Shown here one piece after another: positions 36,350 to 45,308 of a stretch of 64,000 bases of DNA. Position numbers and translations under genes: made by a program. The notes under the pieces are model-generated. The model was not told where the DNA came from, made no database searches, and was given only the letters and a program-made list of their open reading frames with translations. Source of the stretch: Methanocellales archaeon (GTDB taxonomy: Archaea > Halobacteriota > UBA148); assembly GCA_028715985.1 (NCBI GenBank), contig JAQUQR010000001.1, forward strand, positions 1 to 64,000. The letters run 5' to 3'. How positions within the stretch are numbered: the stretch's first letter is position 1; the number at the start of each line of letters is the position of its first letter.

Positions 36350-36655
36350 TTATTTAAAGAAACATTTTTGAACGTATGGTTTATCTTCTGTGATTTCTCG
36401 AATTAATTTCAAATCAAAAAAAGTATCATCAAATCTTGGACAGAAGTTTGGATTATCTTTCTTTATCAATTCTGTAACCTCAATTAAAACTTCTTCCTTT
36501 GTTTTTTCCTTCTCGCTTTTTTTACCAAGACTATGCAACCTAAAGCTCCAATATGCTTGTCGCAACATGTTCTGGTTAAAATCCCATCTTGGTATATGGC
36601 TTAATTCTTCCTTGACCTTCTCTCTCATTTGGTTGAGTTTCATAATATGTTCCAT
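36350..36655 (-). CDS. Small protein next to NERD gene, unknown
   Basis: This 101-residue charged protein is probably soluble and helical in its first half (KLNQMREKVKEELSHIPRWD). No family is recognised. It precedes the NERD gene by 18 bases and likely shares its transcript. An inverted repeat TAAGTATC / GATACTTA lies just upstream of its start (about 36665-36702), as in self-regulated gene pairs. It may start at the ATG four codons inside. Confidence 0.5.
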   Translation of the reverse strand: MEHIMKLNQMREKVKEELSHIPRWDFNQNMLRQAYWSFRLHSLGKKSEKEKTKEEVLIEVTELIKKDNPNFCPRFDDTFFDLKLIREITEDKPYVQKCFFK

Positions 36656-36889
36656 TTTCTCGCCTTAAGTATCTATCTTACTATTAGATACAAGGATACT
36701 TAAATCTTTCTATTTTGAAATTGAATAAAAATCTGTGAACTCCCTACTTGGCTGCTATTCGTCACTTCGCTATACTTCGTTCTTCGACCTCGTTTAATTT
36801 GGAGAATATAACAGCCGCTAAAAGACTCAACCTGTAGACTACGCCAAAATTTGATCTCGGTGGAAGAAAAGCAATCTCGTGTTAGAATC

Positions 36890-37645
36890 TTATTCCTTAA
36901 TCGCCCTGACGATCTCCTCGATCTTGGACTTTGCGTTTTCCTCTTCTACCACCGTTCCTGTTACGATGACATCTGCGCCTGCCTTTGCGCATTGCTCTGC
37001 GCTCGTGCCATCTCTGATTCCTCCGCCCACGATGACCTTTGTATCACCGATGGACTCCTTGACTGCCTGAATCAAAGACGTTGGAACCGGCTCGTCCACA
37101 CCGGAGCCCGCCTCCAAATAAACCCATCGCATCCCAAGATATTTGGCAGCGAGAGCGTATGCAACTGCCAACTCTGGCTTTTCCCTGGGTATTGGCTTAG
37201 CATCGCCAATCCAGGCAGCTGTTCCCCCCGGATGGATAAGGAGGTATGCCATCGGAATCGGCTCTAATTCGTACCTCTTGATGATGGGTGCTCCTAGGGC
37301 TTGATGGGTAGTTATATACGTGACGTTTCTGGAGTTCAATAAACTCATAAAAAAAACTGCATCTGCATGTTTGCTGAGTCCGTAGACACCACTTGGGAAC
37401 AGGATTGTGGGCAAATCCGTCCTCTTCTTTATCGCCAACAAAGTCTGGTCAAGTTGAGAGCCTCCAGCGCCTACAGAGCCACCGATCATGATCGCATCCG
37501 TCCCACTAGCCGTGGCATCAGCAGCGATTTCTGCAGCCCTGTCCACATTCTGAGAGTCCGGATCAATCAATGTCAGATGGGCTACACCATCTTTATCGAT
37601 GATTTCGTTAAGGCGTCTTTCCACCTTCATCTCATCTAATCTCAT
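36890..37645 (-). CDS. Geranylgeranylglyceryl phosphate synthase
   Basis: This 251-residue TIM-barrel enzyme forms the first ether bond of archaeal lipids from sn-glycerol-1-phosphate and geranylgeranyl diphosphate. Motifs include HLTLIDPDSQN, AIMIGGSVGAGG, ILFPSGVYGLSKHADAVFF, YLEAGSGVDEPVP and IVGGGIRDG. It follows the L40e gene by one base, so the two are cotranscribed. Confidence 0.95.
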   Translation of the reverse strand: MRLDEMKVERRLNEIIDKDGVAHLTLIDPDSQNVDRAAEIAADATASGTDAIMIGGSVGAGGSQLDQTLLAIKKRTDLPTILFPSGVYGLSKHADAVFFMSLLNSRNVTYITTHQALGAPIIKRYELEPIPMAYLLIHPGGTAAWIGDAKPIPREKPELAVAYALAAKYLGMRWVYLEAGSGVDEPVPTSLIQAVKESIGDTKVIVGGGIRDGTSAEQCAKAGADVIVTGTVVEEENAKSKIEEIVRAIKE

Positions 37646-37646
37646 C

Positions 37647-37793
37647 TCACTTCTTACTCTCCTTAGACTTCATTCGCAATCCTTTATAACCACATTTTCT
37701 GCATCTTACAGCCCGAACAGGGTTGCGTGCATTACATTTCATACAGATTCTTAAATTAAGAATTCTTTTCTCTGCCTCTGGAAATCGCGCCAT
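37647..37793 (-). CDS. rpl40e: Ribosomal protein L40e
   Basis: This 48-residue protein of the large subunit starts [20 protein letters not shown]. It has a four-cysteine zinc ribbon, CMKC then CRKCGYKG, followed by a basic tail. Length and cysteine spacing are normal for archaeal L40e. The start is ATG 37793 and the TGA lies at 37647-37649, one base from the GGGPS start. Confidence 0.95.
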   Translation of the reverse strand: MARFPEAEKRILNLRICMKCNARNPVRAVRCRKCGYKGLRMKSKESKK

Positions 37794-37947
37794 TGATAGT
37801 ACCTCAATTAAATGTGATATCTAACGTTCGGTATAACCTCAATATGATATTAACACTTAACCTTAACGATATCCGTGCTTTTTGTCGCAGGATGATTTAA
37901 GGATTTGTGGGCTTTTTGTAGTTTACGGGTAGAAGCCTAAAATCACA

Positions 37948-38472
37948 TCACATATACCCCTTCTGAATCTCAATCACTTCTGCGCTATCCTTTGCCTTTG
38001 AATATTCTTCCAGCGGCTCTCGATTCAGCTCCAAAAAATTTAGCCCCCAGCCAAACTTGCTGAGAATCTGTATGGCTTGCGTTTTTCGGTTGAGTATGTA
38101 CAGGGCTGCAGCCAATGCCTCAACGCTGCTCAGCTGAAAAGGTCTGCCATAGTTTACGGGGTTCGCAGCTAATAGATATGGCAAAGCTCTGTGAAGCATC
38201 CGCTTTCTCCGAAGTCGTGGGAAGACATTCTCCACTTCTTTCCAGGAGCAGTCCATCACCACTATGCCCTTTTTTAATCCGCTCTCATCAGCCGGGGATA
38301 TCGCATTACTTGCTAAAGGGTCGAGTAATATTGAGTCAGAAGGCAGTTTTTCCACTTTTCTATGTAGCTCCACTAAGCCCAGCCTTGCCAGCTTCAAAGA
38401 GGTGCACCTCTTCGATGCACATTGTCCTGCATGATACGCATGCAAACGGACATCCGTCATCATCGTCAACAT
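37948..38472 (-). CDS. tsr3: Tsr3-type rRNA aminocarboxypropyltransferase
   Basis: This 174-residue DUF367-family enzyme transfers the aminocarboxypropyl group of SAM to a pseudouridine-derived base in small-subunit rRNA. Family segments: [19 protein letters not shown] near the N-terminus, [45 protein letters not shown] and [14 protein letters not shown]. The first ATG is used, though ATGs three and four codons in are possible. It is divergent from the tRNA-Gly gene. Confidence 0.92.
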   Translation of the reverse strand: MLTMMTDVRLHAYHAGQCASKRCTSLKLARLGLVELHRKVEKLPSDSILLDPLASNAISPADESGLKKGIVVMDCSWKEVENVFPRLRRKRMLHRALPYLLAANPVNYGRPFQLSSVEALAAALYILNRKTQAIQILSKFGWGLNFLELNREPLEEYSKAKDSAEVIEIQKGYM

Positions 38473-38530
38473 TTATTATCGTCCAAGCATATTAATTAAG
38501 AGTTCAGTCATGTTAACGTTGCTGAACAGC

Positions 38531-38643
38531 GCGCCGATAGTCTAGTGGTTAGGACTTGGGCCTTCCAACGATCTTTCCCATTTCGTGCAGATGGAAAGTG
38601 AGGGAGATAGCCTACAACCCGGGTTCAAATCCCGGTCGGCGCA
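38531..38643 (+). tRNA. tRNA-Gly(TCC) with 41-nt intron
   Basis: All arms fold: acceptor GCGCCGA/TCGGCGC, D-stem GTCT/GGAC, anticodon stem TGGGC/GCCTA, loop CTTCCAA with anticodon TCC (38564-38566), and T-arm CCGGG/CCCGG with loop TTCAAAT. A 41-base intron (38568-38608) sits at the canonical archaeal position after base 37; without it the tRNA is 72 bases. The discriminator A (38643) is also the A of an ATG that begins the downstream RNase P subunit frame. TATA-like ATTAATTAA lies about 35 bases upstream. CCA is not encoded. Confidence 0.93.
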
Positions 38644-38648
38644 TGAAA

Positions 38649-38963
38649 ATGAAAAAAAAATATTGGATCCAAGACATATCAAAACAACGAATTGAGAGAC
38701 TATTTGAATTCGCTGGTCAGGAGTTTGATGAACATCCCGATCGAAGCAACAGGTATGTTCAGTTGGCCAGACAAATCGGCATGAGGCATAATGTCAGGAT
38801 TCCTAGGGGGTTAAAAAGGCGAATGTGTAAATATTGCCATTCTTATTTGGTGCCTGGAAGCAACGCAAGAGTGAGGTTGCGAGGAACACATGTGGCAGTA
38901 ACCTGTCTCGTGTGCGAGAAGCAAATGCGGTATCCCTATTCTTCAAGAATTGAAGAAAGATAG
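38649..38963 (+). CDS. rnp4: RNase P protein component 4 (Rpr2/Rpp21)
   Basis: This 104-residue subunit of archaeal RNase P helps cut the 5' leader from pre-tRNAs. The N-terminal half is helical (ISKQRIERLFEFAGQEFDEH). The C-terminal zinc ribbon has RRMCKYCHSYLVPG and VTCLVCEKQMRYPY, giving the four cysteines. ATG 38649 is used; ATG 38643, which shares its A with the tRNA 3' end, is equally possible. It lies directly against the intron-containing tRNA-Gly and must share its transcript. Confidence 0.93.
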   Translation: MKKKYWIQDISKQRIERLFEFAGQEFDEHPDRSNRYVQLARQIGMRHNVRIPRGLKRRMCKYCHSYLVPGSNARVRLRGTHVAVTCLVCEKQMRYPYSSRIEER

Positions 38964-39125
38964 ATTATTTTTTGAGGGCGCCTTAGTTAAATTTAAAAGC
39001 TATATTGCGCTATGGGTTGTAACTGCCAGATGCCATTTGTTGGTCACTGAGAATCTCCCCAACAGATATGCTATTTATAGTATCTCAACAGTTATGGCAA
39101 GTCGAGTGAATTAATTACCGTATGC

Positions 39126-39134
39126 TTTAAAAAG
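39126..39134 (+). promoter_or_regulatory. TATA box of the S19e ribosomal operon
   Basis: TTTAAAAAG lies 44-52 bases upstream of the S19e ATG and sits in a small palindrome (GCTTTAAAAAGC). It is the best TATA candidate before the long S19e-SRP54 gene run. Confidence 0.4.
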
Positions 39135-39177
39135 CAAGCGATAGATTAATCAACAATGCTTCCAATGGAGGTCAGAG

Positions 39178-39627
39178 ATGACGACAATTTACGATGTACC
39201 TGCGTCTGCGCTTATAAACAAAGCAGCGCAGCAACTAAAAGATGAGGAACATATGGTCCCACCTGATTGGTCAGCATATGCCAAAACAGGCGTGCATAAG
39301 GAGATGCCACCCTCAAGCGAAGATTGGTGGTACGTGAGGTGCGCTTCAATCCTTCGGCGTATCTATATCGATGGGCCAGTTGGGGTTTCAAGGCTCAGAT
39401 CATTCTATGGCGGTAGTGGGAACCGGGGGTCGAAACCAGAGCGATTTTCAAAAGGGAGCGGCTCAATCATCCGAGAAGCCCTCCAGCAATTGGAAAAATC
39501 GGGGTATGTTAAAAAGATTAAAGGCGGTAGGATAATCTCCCCACAGGGACAATCATTCCTAGACAACATCGCGAATGAAGTTAAGAAAGAACTCGTAAAA
39601 GAAGTTTCAGGTCTCGAAAAGTATTGA
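39178..39627 (+). CDS. rps19e: Ribosomal protein S19e
   Basis: This 149-residue winged-helix-like small-subunit protein has the family start TTIYDVPASALINKAAQQLK. Other marks are DWWYVRCASILRRIYIDGPVG and RLRSFYGGSGNRGSKPERF. AGGTCAGAG precedes the ATG. It begins the conserved gene run to SRP54. Confidence 0.96.
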   Translation: MTTIYDVPASALINKAAQQLKDEEHMVPPDWSAYAKTGVHKEMPPSSEDWWYVRCASILRRIYIDGPVGVSRLRSFYGGSGNRGSKPERFSKGSGSIIREALQQLEKSGYVKKIKGGRIISPQGQSFLDNIANEVKKELVKEVSGLEKY

Positions 39628-39632
39628 TTTTT

Positions 39633-39962
39633 ATGATGAACGATGAATTAGATGAAATCAGGAGGAGAAAACTAGAAGAACTTAAGCAAGAGCAAATGCG
39701 AGTAGCCCAGGAAGAGGCGGCAAAAGAGGAATTGCAAGCTAAAAAGCAATCCATCCTGCGTGCTATATTGACCACCGAGGCACGCGAGCGTCTGAATAGC
39801 ATAAGAACGACGAGACCCTCATTTGCCGACCAGGTCGAACTTCAATTGATAGCACTCGTTCAGAGTGGTCAGATTCGCCAGCAAATTAATGACAATCAGT
39901 TAAAACGAATACTTCTCCTGCTTCAACCCAAGAAGAAGGATGTAACAATCAGACGAATATGA
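39633..39962 (+). CDS. PDCD5-family DNA-binding protein
   Basis: This 109-residue helical protein of the PDCD5/TFAR19 family has a charged N-terminal helix (RRRKLEELKQEQMRVAQEEA) and the core ILTTEARERLNSIRTTRP, with QIRQQINDNQLKRIL. Archaeal members bind DNA; their role is not settled. ATG 39633 or 39636 begins just past the S19e stop. The end overlaps the PP-loop gene by four bases. Its place between S19e and L39e is conserved in archaea. Confidence 0.92.
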   Translation: MMNDELDEIRRRKLEELKQEQMRVAQEEAAKEELQAKKQSILRAILTTEARERLNSIRTTRPSFADQVELQLIALVQSGQIRQQINDNQLKRILLLLQPKKKDVTIRRI

Positions 39963-40597
39963 AAGTTTCAGTTTTGTTCAGCGGTGGAAAAGACAGCTCG
40001 CTTGCAGCAATTATGCTGGGACAATTCTTTGAAGTTGAGTTGGTCACATGTAACTTTGGCATCCTTCCTACGTGTCGTCCTGTGCGCTCGATTGCAAGCG
40101 AACTAGGTTTTCCACACAGATTCGTGCAGTTGGAGCCAGAAATACTCCAAGATGCCGTGCGTTTGGTGGTCAACGATGGCTTTCCAAATAATGGCATCAA
40201 GTTGATACATTGTCATGCATTGGAGCACGTGGCGACTGATGTGCAGGCAATCGCAGATGGAACCCGGCGTGATGATAGGGTGCCGGTGCTAAGCTTATCT
40301 GAGGTATTGAGCTTGGAAAGCAGGCTTAATGTACATTATATCCGTCCTTTGGAAGGCTATGGTAGAAAAACTATTAATGTGCTGGTGGACAGATACTTTG
40401 AGATTGAGGAAAAGGAAAGCGCTTTAATGAAAGGTGCTGAATATGAATTCGAGCTTAGGGAAGAGATCAAAAGGCTATATGGAGATGATGAGGTGCGAAG
40501 GATATTCCCACGACATCATACTCATTCCAGGGTGATCAAAGTGCGAACAGAATTTTTTGAACTCCCGGGATTCAAAAGGGCTAAGGTGAGAAATTGA
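39959..40597 (+). CDS. PP-loop ATPase-type protein
   Basis: This 212-residue protein of the adenine-nucleotide alpha-hydrolase fold has the PP-loop [17 protein letters not shown] at the N-terminus. It also has conserved [14 protein letters not shown] and [12 protein letters not shown] segments. Such enzymes activate a carbonyl by adenylation, often in tRNA or cofactor modification. Position in the ribosomal run suggests an RNA-related substrate, but no reaction can be assigned. Confidence 0.8.
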   Translation: MKVSVLFSGGKDSSLAAIMLGQFFEVELVTCNFGILPTCRPVRSIASELGFPHRFVQLEPEILQDAVRLVVNDGFPNNGIKLIHCHALEHVATDVQAIADGTRRDDRVPVLSLSEVLSLESRLNVHYIRPLEGYGRKTINVLVDRYFEIEEKESALMKGAEYEFELREEIKRLYGDDEVRRIFPRHHTHSRVIKVRTEFFELPGFKRAKVRN

Positions 40598-40746
40598 GCA
40601 AGAAGACAAAAGGCAGAAAGATCCGGTTGTCAAAGGCGACTAATCAGAATAGACGGGTGCCTGTATGGGTGATAATGAAAACAAATAGGGCGGTGATGAC
40701 GCATCCGAAAAGGCGGCATTGGAGGAGAAGTGATCTGAATATCTAG
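40594..40746 (+). CDS. rpl39e: Ribosomal protein L39e
   Basis: This 50-residue, very basic large-subunit protein reads [20 protein letters not shown], then [13 protein letters not shown] and the end [11 protein letters not shown], as expected for L39e. The start is TTG at 40594, in a TTGA overlap with the upstream stop and with AGGTGA just before it. Confidence 0.96.
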   Translation: MSKKTKGRKIRLSKATNQNRRVPVWVIMKTNRAVMTHPKRRHWRRSDLNI

Positions 40747-40754
40747 GAGGAACC

Positions 40755-41012
40755 ATGGTTGAGGGAGAAAAGATATACACGATTCCATTGAGGGCTGTAA
40801 GAGGTGCGCCAAGATGGCAGAGGTGCAATAGGGCAATCAAAGAGATCAGAGATTATCTGGCAAAGCATATGAAAGCTGACCAGGAAAAAATACACTTAGA
40901 TGCGTCGATAAATGGGATTGTATGGGAACATGGAAGCAAAAAGGCACCATCGAAAATTCGGATTAAAGCAATGAAGTTCGAAGACGGAGTTGTTGAAGCA
41001 GAAGTTGCATAG
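40755..41012 (+). CDS. rpl31e: Ribosomal protein L31e
   Basis: This 85-residue large-subunit protein has the family segments KIYTIPLRAVRGAPRWQRCN and KIHLDASINGIVWEHGSKKA. TAGGAGGAACC precedes the ATG as a strong ribosome-binding site. It follows L39e by eight bases. Confidence 0.96.
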   Translation: MVEGEKIYTIPLRAVRGAPRWQRCNRAIKEIRDYLAKHMKADQEKIHLDASINGIVWEHGSKKAPSKIRIKAMKFEDGVVEAEVA

Positions 41013-41026
41013 GATGGGATGATTCC

Positions 41027-41686
41027 ATGATAAGGCGATTGAGCTTCGATGGAAATCCGTTTATTGGGGTGTTCGCTGCAAGCACAGAGAATGTGGCGAT
41101 ATTACCGCCAGACATCCCAAACAAGACCTTTCAAAAGGTATCTGATGCATTGGGCGTTGAGGCTGTGAGAGCCTTTATCGGGGAGAGCTCCGTACTGGGC
41201 GCTCTAATAGCTGGAAACTCGCATGGTTTTGTGACGTCTCCTTATGCGCTCAAAGAGGAAATTGAGGTGATAGAGAAATATGCTCCTGTCGCCAGATTGC
41301 CAGGTAAAATGACTTCGGCCGGCAACCTGATCTTGGCAAATGATAGTGCAGCGGTGGTGCATCCGTTCATGGACAAGAGAGCCATAGATGTAATAAAAAA
41401 TACATTACAAGTGGATGTGCACAAGGGAACCATCGCTCATTTAAAAACCGTTGGAATGGCAGCGGTCGCAACAAACAAAGGAGTCCTGGTCCATCCGAAA
41501 GCATCTGCATCGGAATTAGAGTTTCTGGAAGATGTTTTTGGTTTGCCGGTGGACATAGGCACCGTAAACCGTGGCTCTGGATTGATAGGCTCCGCTTTAT
41601 TGGCAAACTCGAAGGGATGCGTCGTAGGGTCACAGACCACGGGGCCAGAGCTCGGTAGGATAGAAGATACGCTTAGTTTTGGGTGA
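41027..41686 (+). CDS. Translation initiation factor aIF6
   Basis: This 219-residue, five-fold pseudosymmetric protein binds the 50S subunit and prevents premature joining with 30S. The repeated pattern (FIGVFAASTENVAILPP, VLGALIAGNSHGFVTSP, LILANDSAAVVHP, AAVATNKGVLVHP, GSALLANSKGCVVG) shows all five units. It lies between L31e and LX, as in most archaea. Confidence 0.96.
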   Translation: MIRRLSFDGNPFIGVFAASTENVAILPPDIPNKTFQKVSDALGVEAVRAFIGESSVLGALIAGNSHGFVTSPYALKEEIEVIEKYAPVARLPGKMTSAGNLILANDSAAVVHPFMDKRAIDVIKNTLQVDVHKGTIAHLKTVGMAAVATNKGVLVHPKASASELEFLEDVFGLPVDIGTVNRGSGLIGSALLANSKGCVVGSQTTGPELGRIEDTLSFG

Positions 41687-41692
41687 TAAAAT

Positions 41693-41869
41693 ATGAAGAC
41701 GTTTCTCATAGAAGGAGAGTTCAGGGCCGGGACTGAGTGGGAAAAGTTTAGGAAGCAGGTACAAGGCCAAAATGAAAGAATGGCTGTTGAAAAGCTCTAT
41801 TCCTTGGTCGGTAGCAAGCATGGTTTGAAAAGAAATTTCATAAAAATTCATTCAGTCAAAGAGGAATGA
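41693..41869 (+). CDS. rplX: Ribosomal protein LX (L18ae)
   Basis: This 58-residue archaeal large-subunit protein has the pattern MKTFLIEGEFRAGTEWEKF and VEKLYSLVGSKHGLKR with the end IHSVKEE. The start is ATG 41693. The end overlaps the prefoldin gene by four bases (ATGA). Confidence 0.93.
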   Translation: MKTFLIEGEFRAGTEWEKFRKQVQGQNERMAVEKLYSLVGSKHGLKRNFIKIHSVKEE

Positions 41870-42285
41870 GCATGGTTGAGAAAAAGATGAGTGAAGAAGA
41901 ACTTCGAAATATCCTCCTACAGCTACAACAATATCAAGCCACTTCAGAGGCACTTCAGCAGCAGATCGCCTTGATAGACACCTCAATACGTGGATGTGAG
42001 AGTGCCATGCAGGTCCTTGATGGGCTGGAGGGTGTAAAGGACAGCAGGGAAATGCTAGTGCCCATCGGTGCCGGGTCCTACATATATGCATCCATCACCT
42101 CAGATCAGATTTTGATGGAACTTGGTGCTGGTATAAGCGCAGAAAAAAGCGTTGAGGAAGCGAGACAAAGCATATCGGAAAGAAAGGATAGGTTAAGCAA
42201 GATGATCGAGCGTTTTAATAAAGACTTGGGTGAGATACATAAGGAAATGCAGAATTTGCAGCTGAAAGCCTCTCAATATGGGTAA
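41866..42285 (+). CDS. pfdA: Prefoldin alpha subunit
   Basis: This 139-residue chaperone subunit is a helical hairpin. The N-terminal coil has LRNILLQLQQYQATSEALQQ. The central beta segment is REMLVPIGAGSYIYASI, and a C-terminal coil follows (ERFNKDLGEIHKEMQNLQLK). It captures unfolded protein for the thermosome. The first ATG is used; ATG 41872 is possible. Confidence 0.95.
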   Translation: MSMVEKKMSEEELRNILLQLQQYQATSEALQQQIALIDTSIRGCESAMQVLDGLEGVKDSREMLVPIGAGSYIYASITSDQILMELGAGISAEKSVEEARQSISERKDRLSKMIERFNKDLGEIHKEMQNLQLKASQYG

Positions 42286-42292
42286 TTAGTCT

Positions 42293-43189
42293 ATGTTCGA
42301 TGGTGTGAAAAAAAGAATCCATGCCTTTCAAAAAGAGGCAACGACCTTTCTTAAAGGTGAATTAGACGAAAAAGCCCTGGATAAAATGCTATCGGATTTT
42401 GAGTTAAGCCTTATTGAAAGCGATGTTGCATTGCCAGTGGCAGAGGCTATAGTGCAGTCTGTAAAAGCAAATCTATTCGACACCAAAAGAAAACAAGCTG
42501 ATGACGTGCTAGAGAGTGCAATACGCGATACATTAAAAAAAGTGCTCTATTCAAGAGATTTTGATTTTGATGAGTATGTCAAGAATACGACAAAGCCGAT
42601 CAAAATCCTTTTTGTCGGGATCAATGGGGTGGGTAAAACAACTACCCTAGCGAAAGTTGCTAGGCGTCTGCAAAAAAATGGGCACTCCGTCGTCATCGCA
42701 GCTGGAGATACACATAGGGCGGGTGCATCTGAGCAAATAAGCATCCATGCACAGCGGTTAGGCGTTAAGCTAATCGAACACCAGGTTGGTGCCGATCCCT
42801 CTGCAGTGATATACGATGGAGTTCAGTATGCCGAGGCGAGACACAAAGACGTTTTGCTGGCTGATACTGCAGGCAGACTGCACACAAAGGTGGGCTTAAT
42901 GGACCAGCTAAAGAAGATATGCAGGGTGATCGTTCCAGACCTCGTCATCTTCGTCGACGAGGCTATTGCGGGAAACGATGCTGTGGTTCGAGCCCAGATG
43001 TTCAAAGAGGTGGTCGGCATCAATGGTTCCATTCTTACCAAGGCGGATGTAGATGTAAAAGGTGGTGCTGCAATCTCTATAGCCTATGCCACTGGGTCCC
43101 CAATACTTTTTTTGGGAACCGGACAAGAATACGAAGACCTGGTGAAGTTCCAGCCAGAATGGTTGTTTGACCGATTATTTGAGGAGTAA
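42293..43189 (+). CDS. ftsY: Signal recognition particle receptor FtsY
   Basis: This 298-residue SRP GTPase has an N domain (about residues 1-85) and a G domain with FVGINGVGKTTTLAKVA (G1), AGDTHRAGASEQ (G2), DTAGR (G3), TKADVDVKGGAA (G4) and FLGTGQEYEDL (G5). The acidic N-terminal A domain of many bacterial FtsY is absent, usual for archaea. It is immediately upstream of SRP54, its partner. Confidence 0.96.
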   Translation: MFDGVKKRIHAFQKEATTFLKGELDEKALDKMLSDFELSLIESDVALPVAEAIVQSVKANLFDTKRKQADDVLESAIRDTLKKVLYSRDFDFDEYVKNTTKPIKILFVGINGVGKTTTLAKVARRLQKNGHSVVIAAGDTHRAGASEQISIHAQRLGVKLIEHQVGADPSAVIYDGVQYAEARHKDVLLADTAGRLHTKVGLMDQLKKICRVIVPDLVIFVDEAIAGNDAVVRAQMFKEVVGINGSILTKADVDVKGGAAISIAYATGSPILFLGTGQEYEDLVKFQPEWLFDRLFEE

Positions 43190-43195
43190 ATACGT

Positions 43196-44503
43196 ATGCT
43201 CGATAACCTGAGTCTCTCGCTACAGAATGTGGTCAAGAAGATCGCTGGAGCCAGAAGAATAGACCCTCGCACGATAGATGAAATGGTCAAGGATATCCAG
43301 AGAGCCTTATTGCAAGCGGATGTGAAAGTCCAGCTGGTAATGGGTTTATCGACGAGAATAAGGGAAAGAGCGCTCAAGGAGAAGCCACCAGTAGGGGCAA
43401 ATCCAAGGGAGCATGTCATAAGAATCCTGTATCAGGAGTTAGTGGATATATTGGGCAAGGGTGCAGATATTCCTCTGGGCAAACAAACGATCCTAATGGT
43501 GGGCTTGTATGGCGGGGGAAAAACGACTACTGTAGCAAAGCTTGCAAGATACTTCCAAAAAAAAGGTCTAAAGCCTGCCGTAATTTGTGCCGACTCCTAC
43601 CGGCCAGGAGCCTATGATCAGCTAAAACAATTGTGCGAGCAGATTAGCGTCCTCTTTTATGGCGAGAGGGATAGTGAGCCTATCACAATCGTAAGAAATG
43701 GGCTAAAAGAGATCAAAGGGGATGTGATGATCATCGACACTGCAGGACGCCATGCGCTAGAGTCAGATTTGATAAAGGAGATGAAACAAATTCATGCACT
43801 TGTAAAGCCGGACCAAAGTTTGCTCGTGCTGGACGGGGCTATGGGTCAAATTGCCGGCAAATATGCGAAGGATTTTGATGATGCCATTGGAATTACCGGC
43901 GTAATACTAACCAAGTTGGATGGCACCTCCAAAGGCGGTGGGGCTCTGTCAGCCATCTCAGAAACAAATTCATCCATAGCATTTATAGGGACCGGTGAGA
44001 CGTTGGATGATTTCGAAAGGTTTGATCCAGATCGATTCATATCGAGGTTGCTTGGCATGGGGGATATCAAGAGCCTGATCGAGCGGGCGGAAGAAACTTC
44101 GGCTGCAGAGGACTTAGACGTGGAATCGATGCTTCGCGGAAGGTTCACCTTAAAGGACATGTATAAACAACTTGAAGCGGTAAGTAAATTAGGCCCCCTT
44201 AAGCAAGTGATGCAGATGATGCCCATCGGCTTAGGGGTGGACGTATCTGATGAAACCTATCAAGTTACGAAGGACAGACTAAGTCGCTATAAGGTGATAA
44301 TGGACTCTATGACTGATGAAGAGATGCAAGATCCGAGAATCATTGGCAGCTCGAGAATAAAGCGAATCACCTTGGGATCTGGTACCTCTCTGGCAGATGT
44401 TCGTGAGTTATTGAAATATCATAAAATGATGCAAAATGCGATGAAGGGTTTTCGTGGGGGTAAATTCCCGATGAGAAAATTGATGAAGAGATTTAATATG
44501 TGA
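43196..44503 (+). CDS. srp54: Signal recognition particle protein SRP54
   Basis: This 435-residue GTPase binds signal peptides and 7S RNA. The NG domain has [19 protein letters not shown] (G1), [21 protein letters not shown] and [14 protein letters not shown]. The methionine-rich M domain from about residue 300 includes [29 protein letters not shown] and [17 protein letters not shown]1 reads GGGKTT where most homologues have GSGKTT. It ends the S19e-SRP54 run. Confidence 0.97.
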   Translation: MLDNLSLSLQNVVKKIAGARRIDPRTIDEMVKDIQRALLQADVKVQLVMGLSTRIRERALKEKPPVGANPREHVIRILYQELVDILGKGADIPLGKQTILMVGLYGGGKTTTVAKLARYFQKKGLKPAVICADSYRPGAYDQLKQLCEQISVLFYGERDSEPITIVRNGLKEIKGDVMIIDTAGRHALESDLIKEMKQIHALVKPDQSLLVLDGAMGQIAGKYAKDFDDAIGITGVILTKLDGTSKGGGALSAISETNSSIAFIGTGETLDDFERFDPDRFISRLLGMGDIKSLIERAEETSAAEDLDVESMLRGRFTLKDMYKQLEAVSKLGPLKQVMQMMPIGLGVDVSDETYQVTKDRLSRYKVIMDSMTDEEMQDPRIIGSSRIKRITLGSGTSLADVRELLKYHKMMQNAMKGFRGGKFPMRKLMKRFNM

Positions 44504-44536
44504 AATGCCATATTGGAATGTGCCGAGGTAATCAAC

Positions 44537-44716
44537 ATGAAAAGGGATTTGATGGACATCCTGGCTTGTCCTATGTGTAAGTGTGATCTGGAATTGGAGG
44601 TCGTCGAAGGCGATGGGGAAATAATCACTGGAACACTTTACTGCGCAAAATGTGATGAGTTTTATCCGATTGAGGAAGGAATTCCAAATCTACTGCCACC
44701 GGACCTTAGGCGATGA
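44537..44716 (+). CDS. Trm112-like zinc protein
   Basis: This 59-residue protein has the pattern LMDILACPMCKCDLELE then YCAKCDEFYPIEEGIPNLLP, with two CxxC pairs, typical of Trm112. The eukaryotic and archaeal protein is a partner that stabilises and activates several RNA and protein methyltransferases. ATG 44537 was chosen because GAGGTAAT precedes it. It overlaps the next gene by four bases. Confidence 0.88.
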   Translation: MKRDLMDILACPMCKCDLELEVVEGDGEIITGTLYCAKCDEFYPIEEGIPNLLPPDLRR

Positions 44717-45303
44717 AATTGCAGACAATACACATTAACCGGAGCGATATTAACTCGATCGAATTCGATATCAAAGAGCTCACAATCCCACTAAGTCCAG
44801 GGGATGAAACGAGTTTCGAGATCAAGGTGATCAACTATGGGACCCCCACTCACATATATCTGTCAGCAACTGAGAATATCAGGGATAAGATCACATTCCT
44901 AAGCCATAATCCCTATGTGAGATATGAAGAGACGATACCCATAGTGGCACGACTTCCAAGGGATGGCAAAGGGCTTTACGTCGGAGAGATAGTCGTAACC
45001 ACCGGTTATGGGGCAAAGAAGAGCGGTTTTGTCATAAAATTGGGGCTCGAAGAAGAAACACATGTTGTGGTCGATGAGGGCTTAGTTAAGCGCAAATATA
45101 TCAAAATGCGCCACAAAAAAGCCGTCGATATTACGTTGGTATGGCATCCTTTGGCAATCCCCCTAATGATCTGCTTCATCATCGTCTTCCTGATTTTGGC
45201 ATACGCGAAATCTGGGAATGCACAACTTTTCAGCGCAGTAATGGCCTCCGTCTTGATCGTTTTTGTCATACTATACGGCCTAATCAAACTAGTCAAAGCG
45301 TGA
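44713..45303 (+). CDS. Conserved archaeal membrane protein, unknown
   Basis: The N-terminal 135 residues of this 196-residue protein are predicted beta-sandwich, resembling Ig-like/NEW1-type domains ([20 protein letters not shown]). Two C-terminal helices follow ([19 protein letters not shown] and [20 protein letters not shown]). The tail is short and basic. No function can be assigned. It lies between Trm112-like and pyrG with tight spacing. Confidence 0.6.
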   Translation: MKLQTIHINRSDINSIEFDIKELTIPLSPGDETSFEIKVINYGTPTHIYLSATENIRDKITFLSHNPYVRYEETIPIVARLPRDGKGLYVGEIVVTTGYGAKKSGFVIKLGLEEETHVVVDEGLVKRKYIKMRHKKAVDITLVWHPLAIPLMICFIIVFLILAYAKSGNAQLFSAVMASVLIVFVILYGLIKLVKA

Positions 45304-45308
45304 GTGAG

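Noticed and set aside
45141-45308. Upstream extension of the CTP synthase frame
   Set aside because: It overlaps the previous gene and has no family similarity. The conserved start KYIVITGG begins at 45309.
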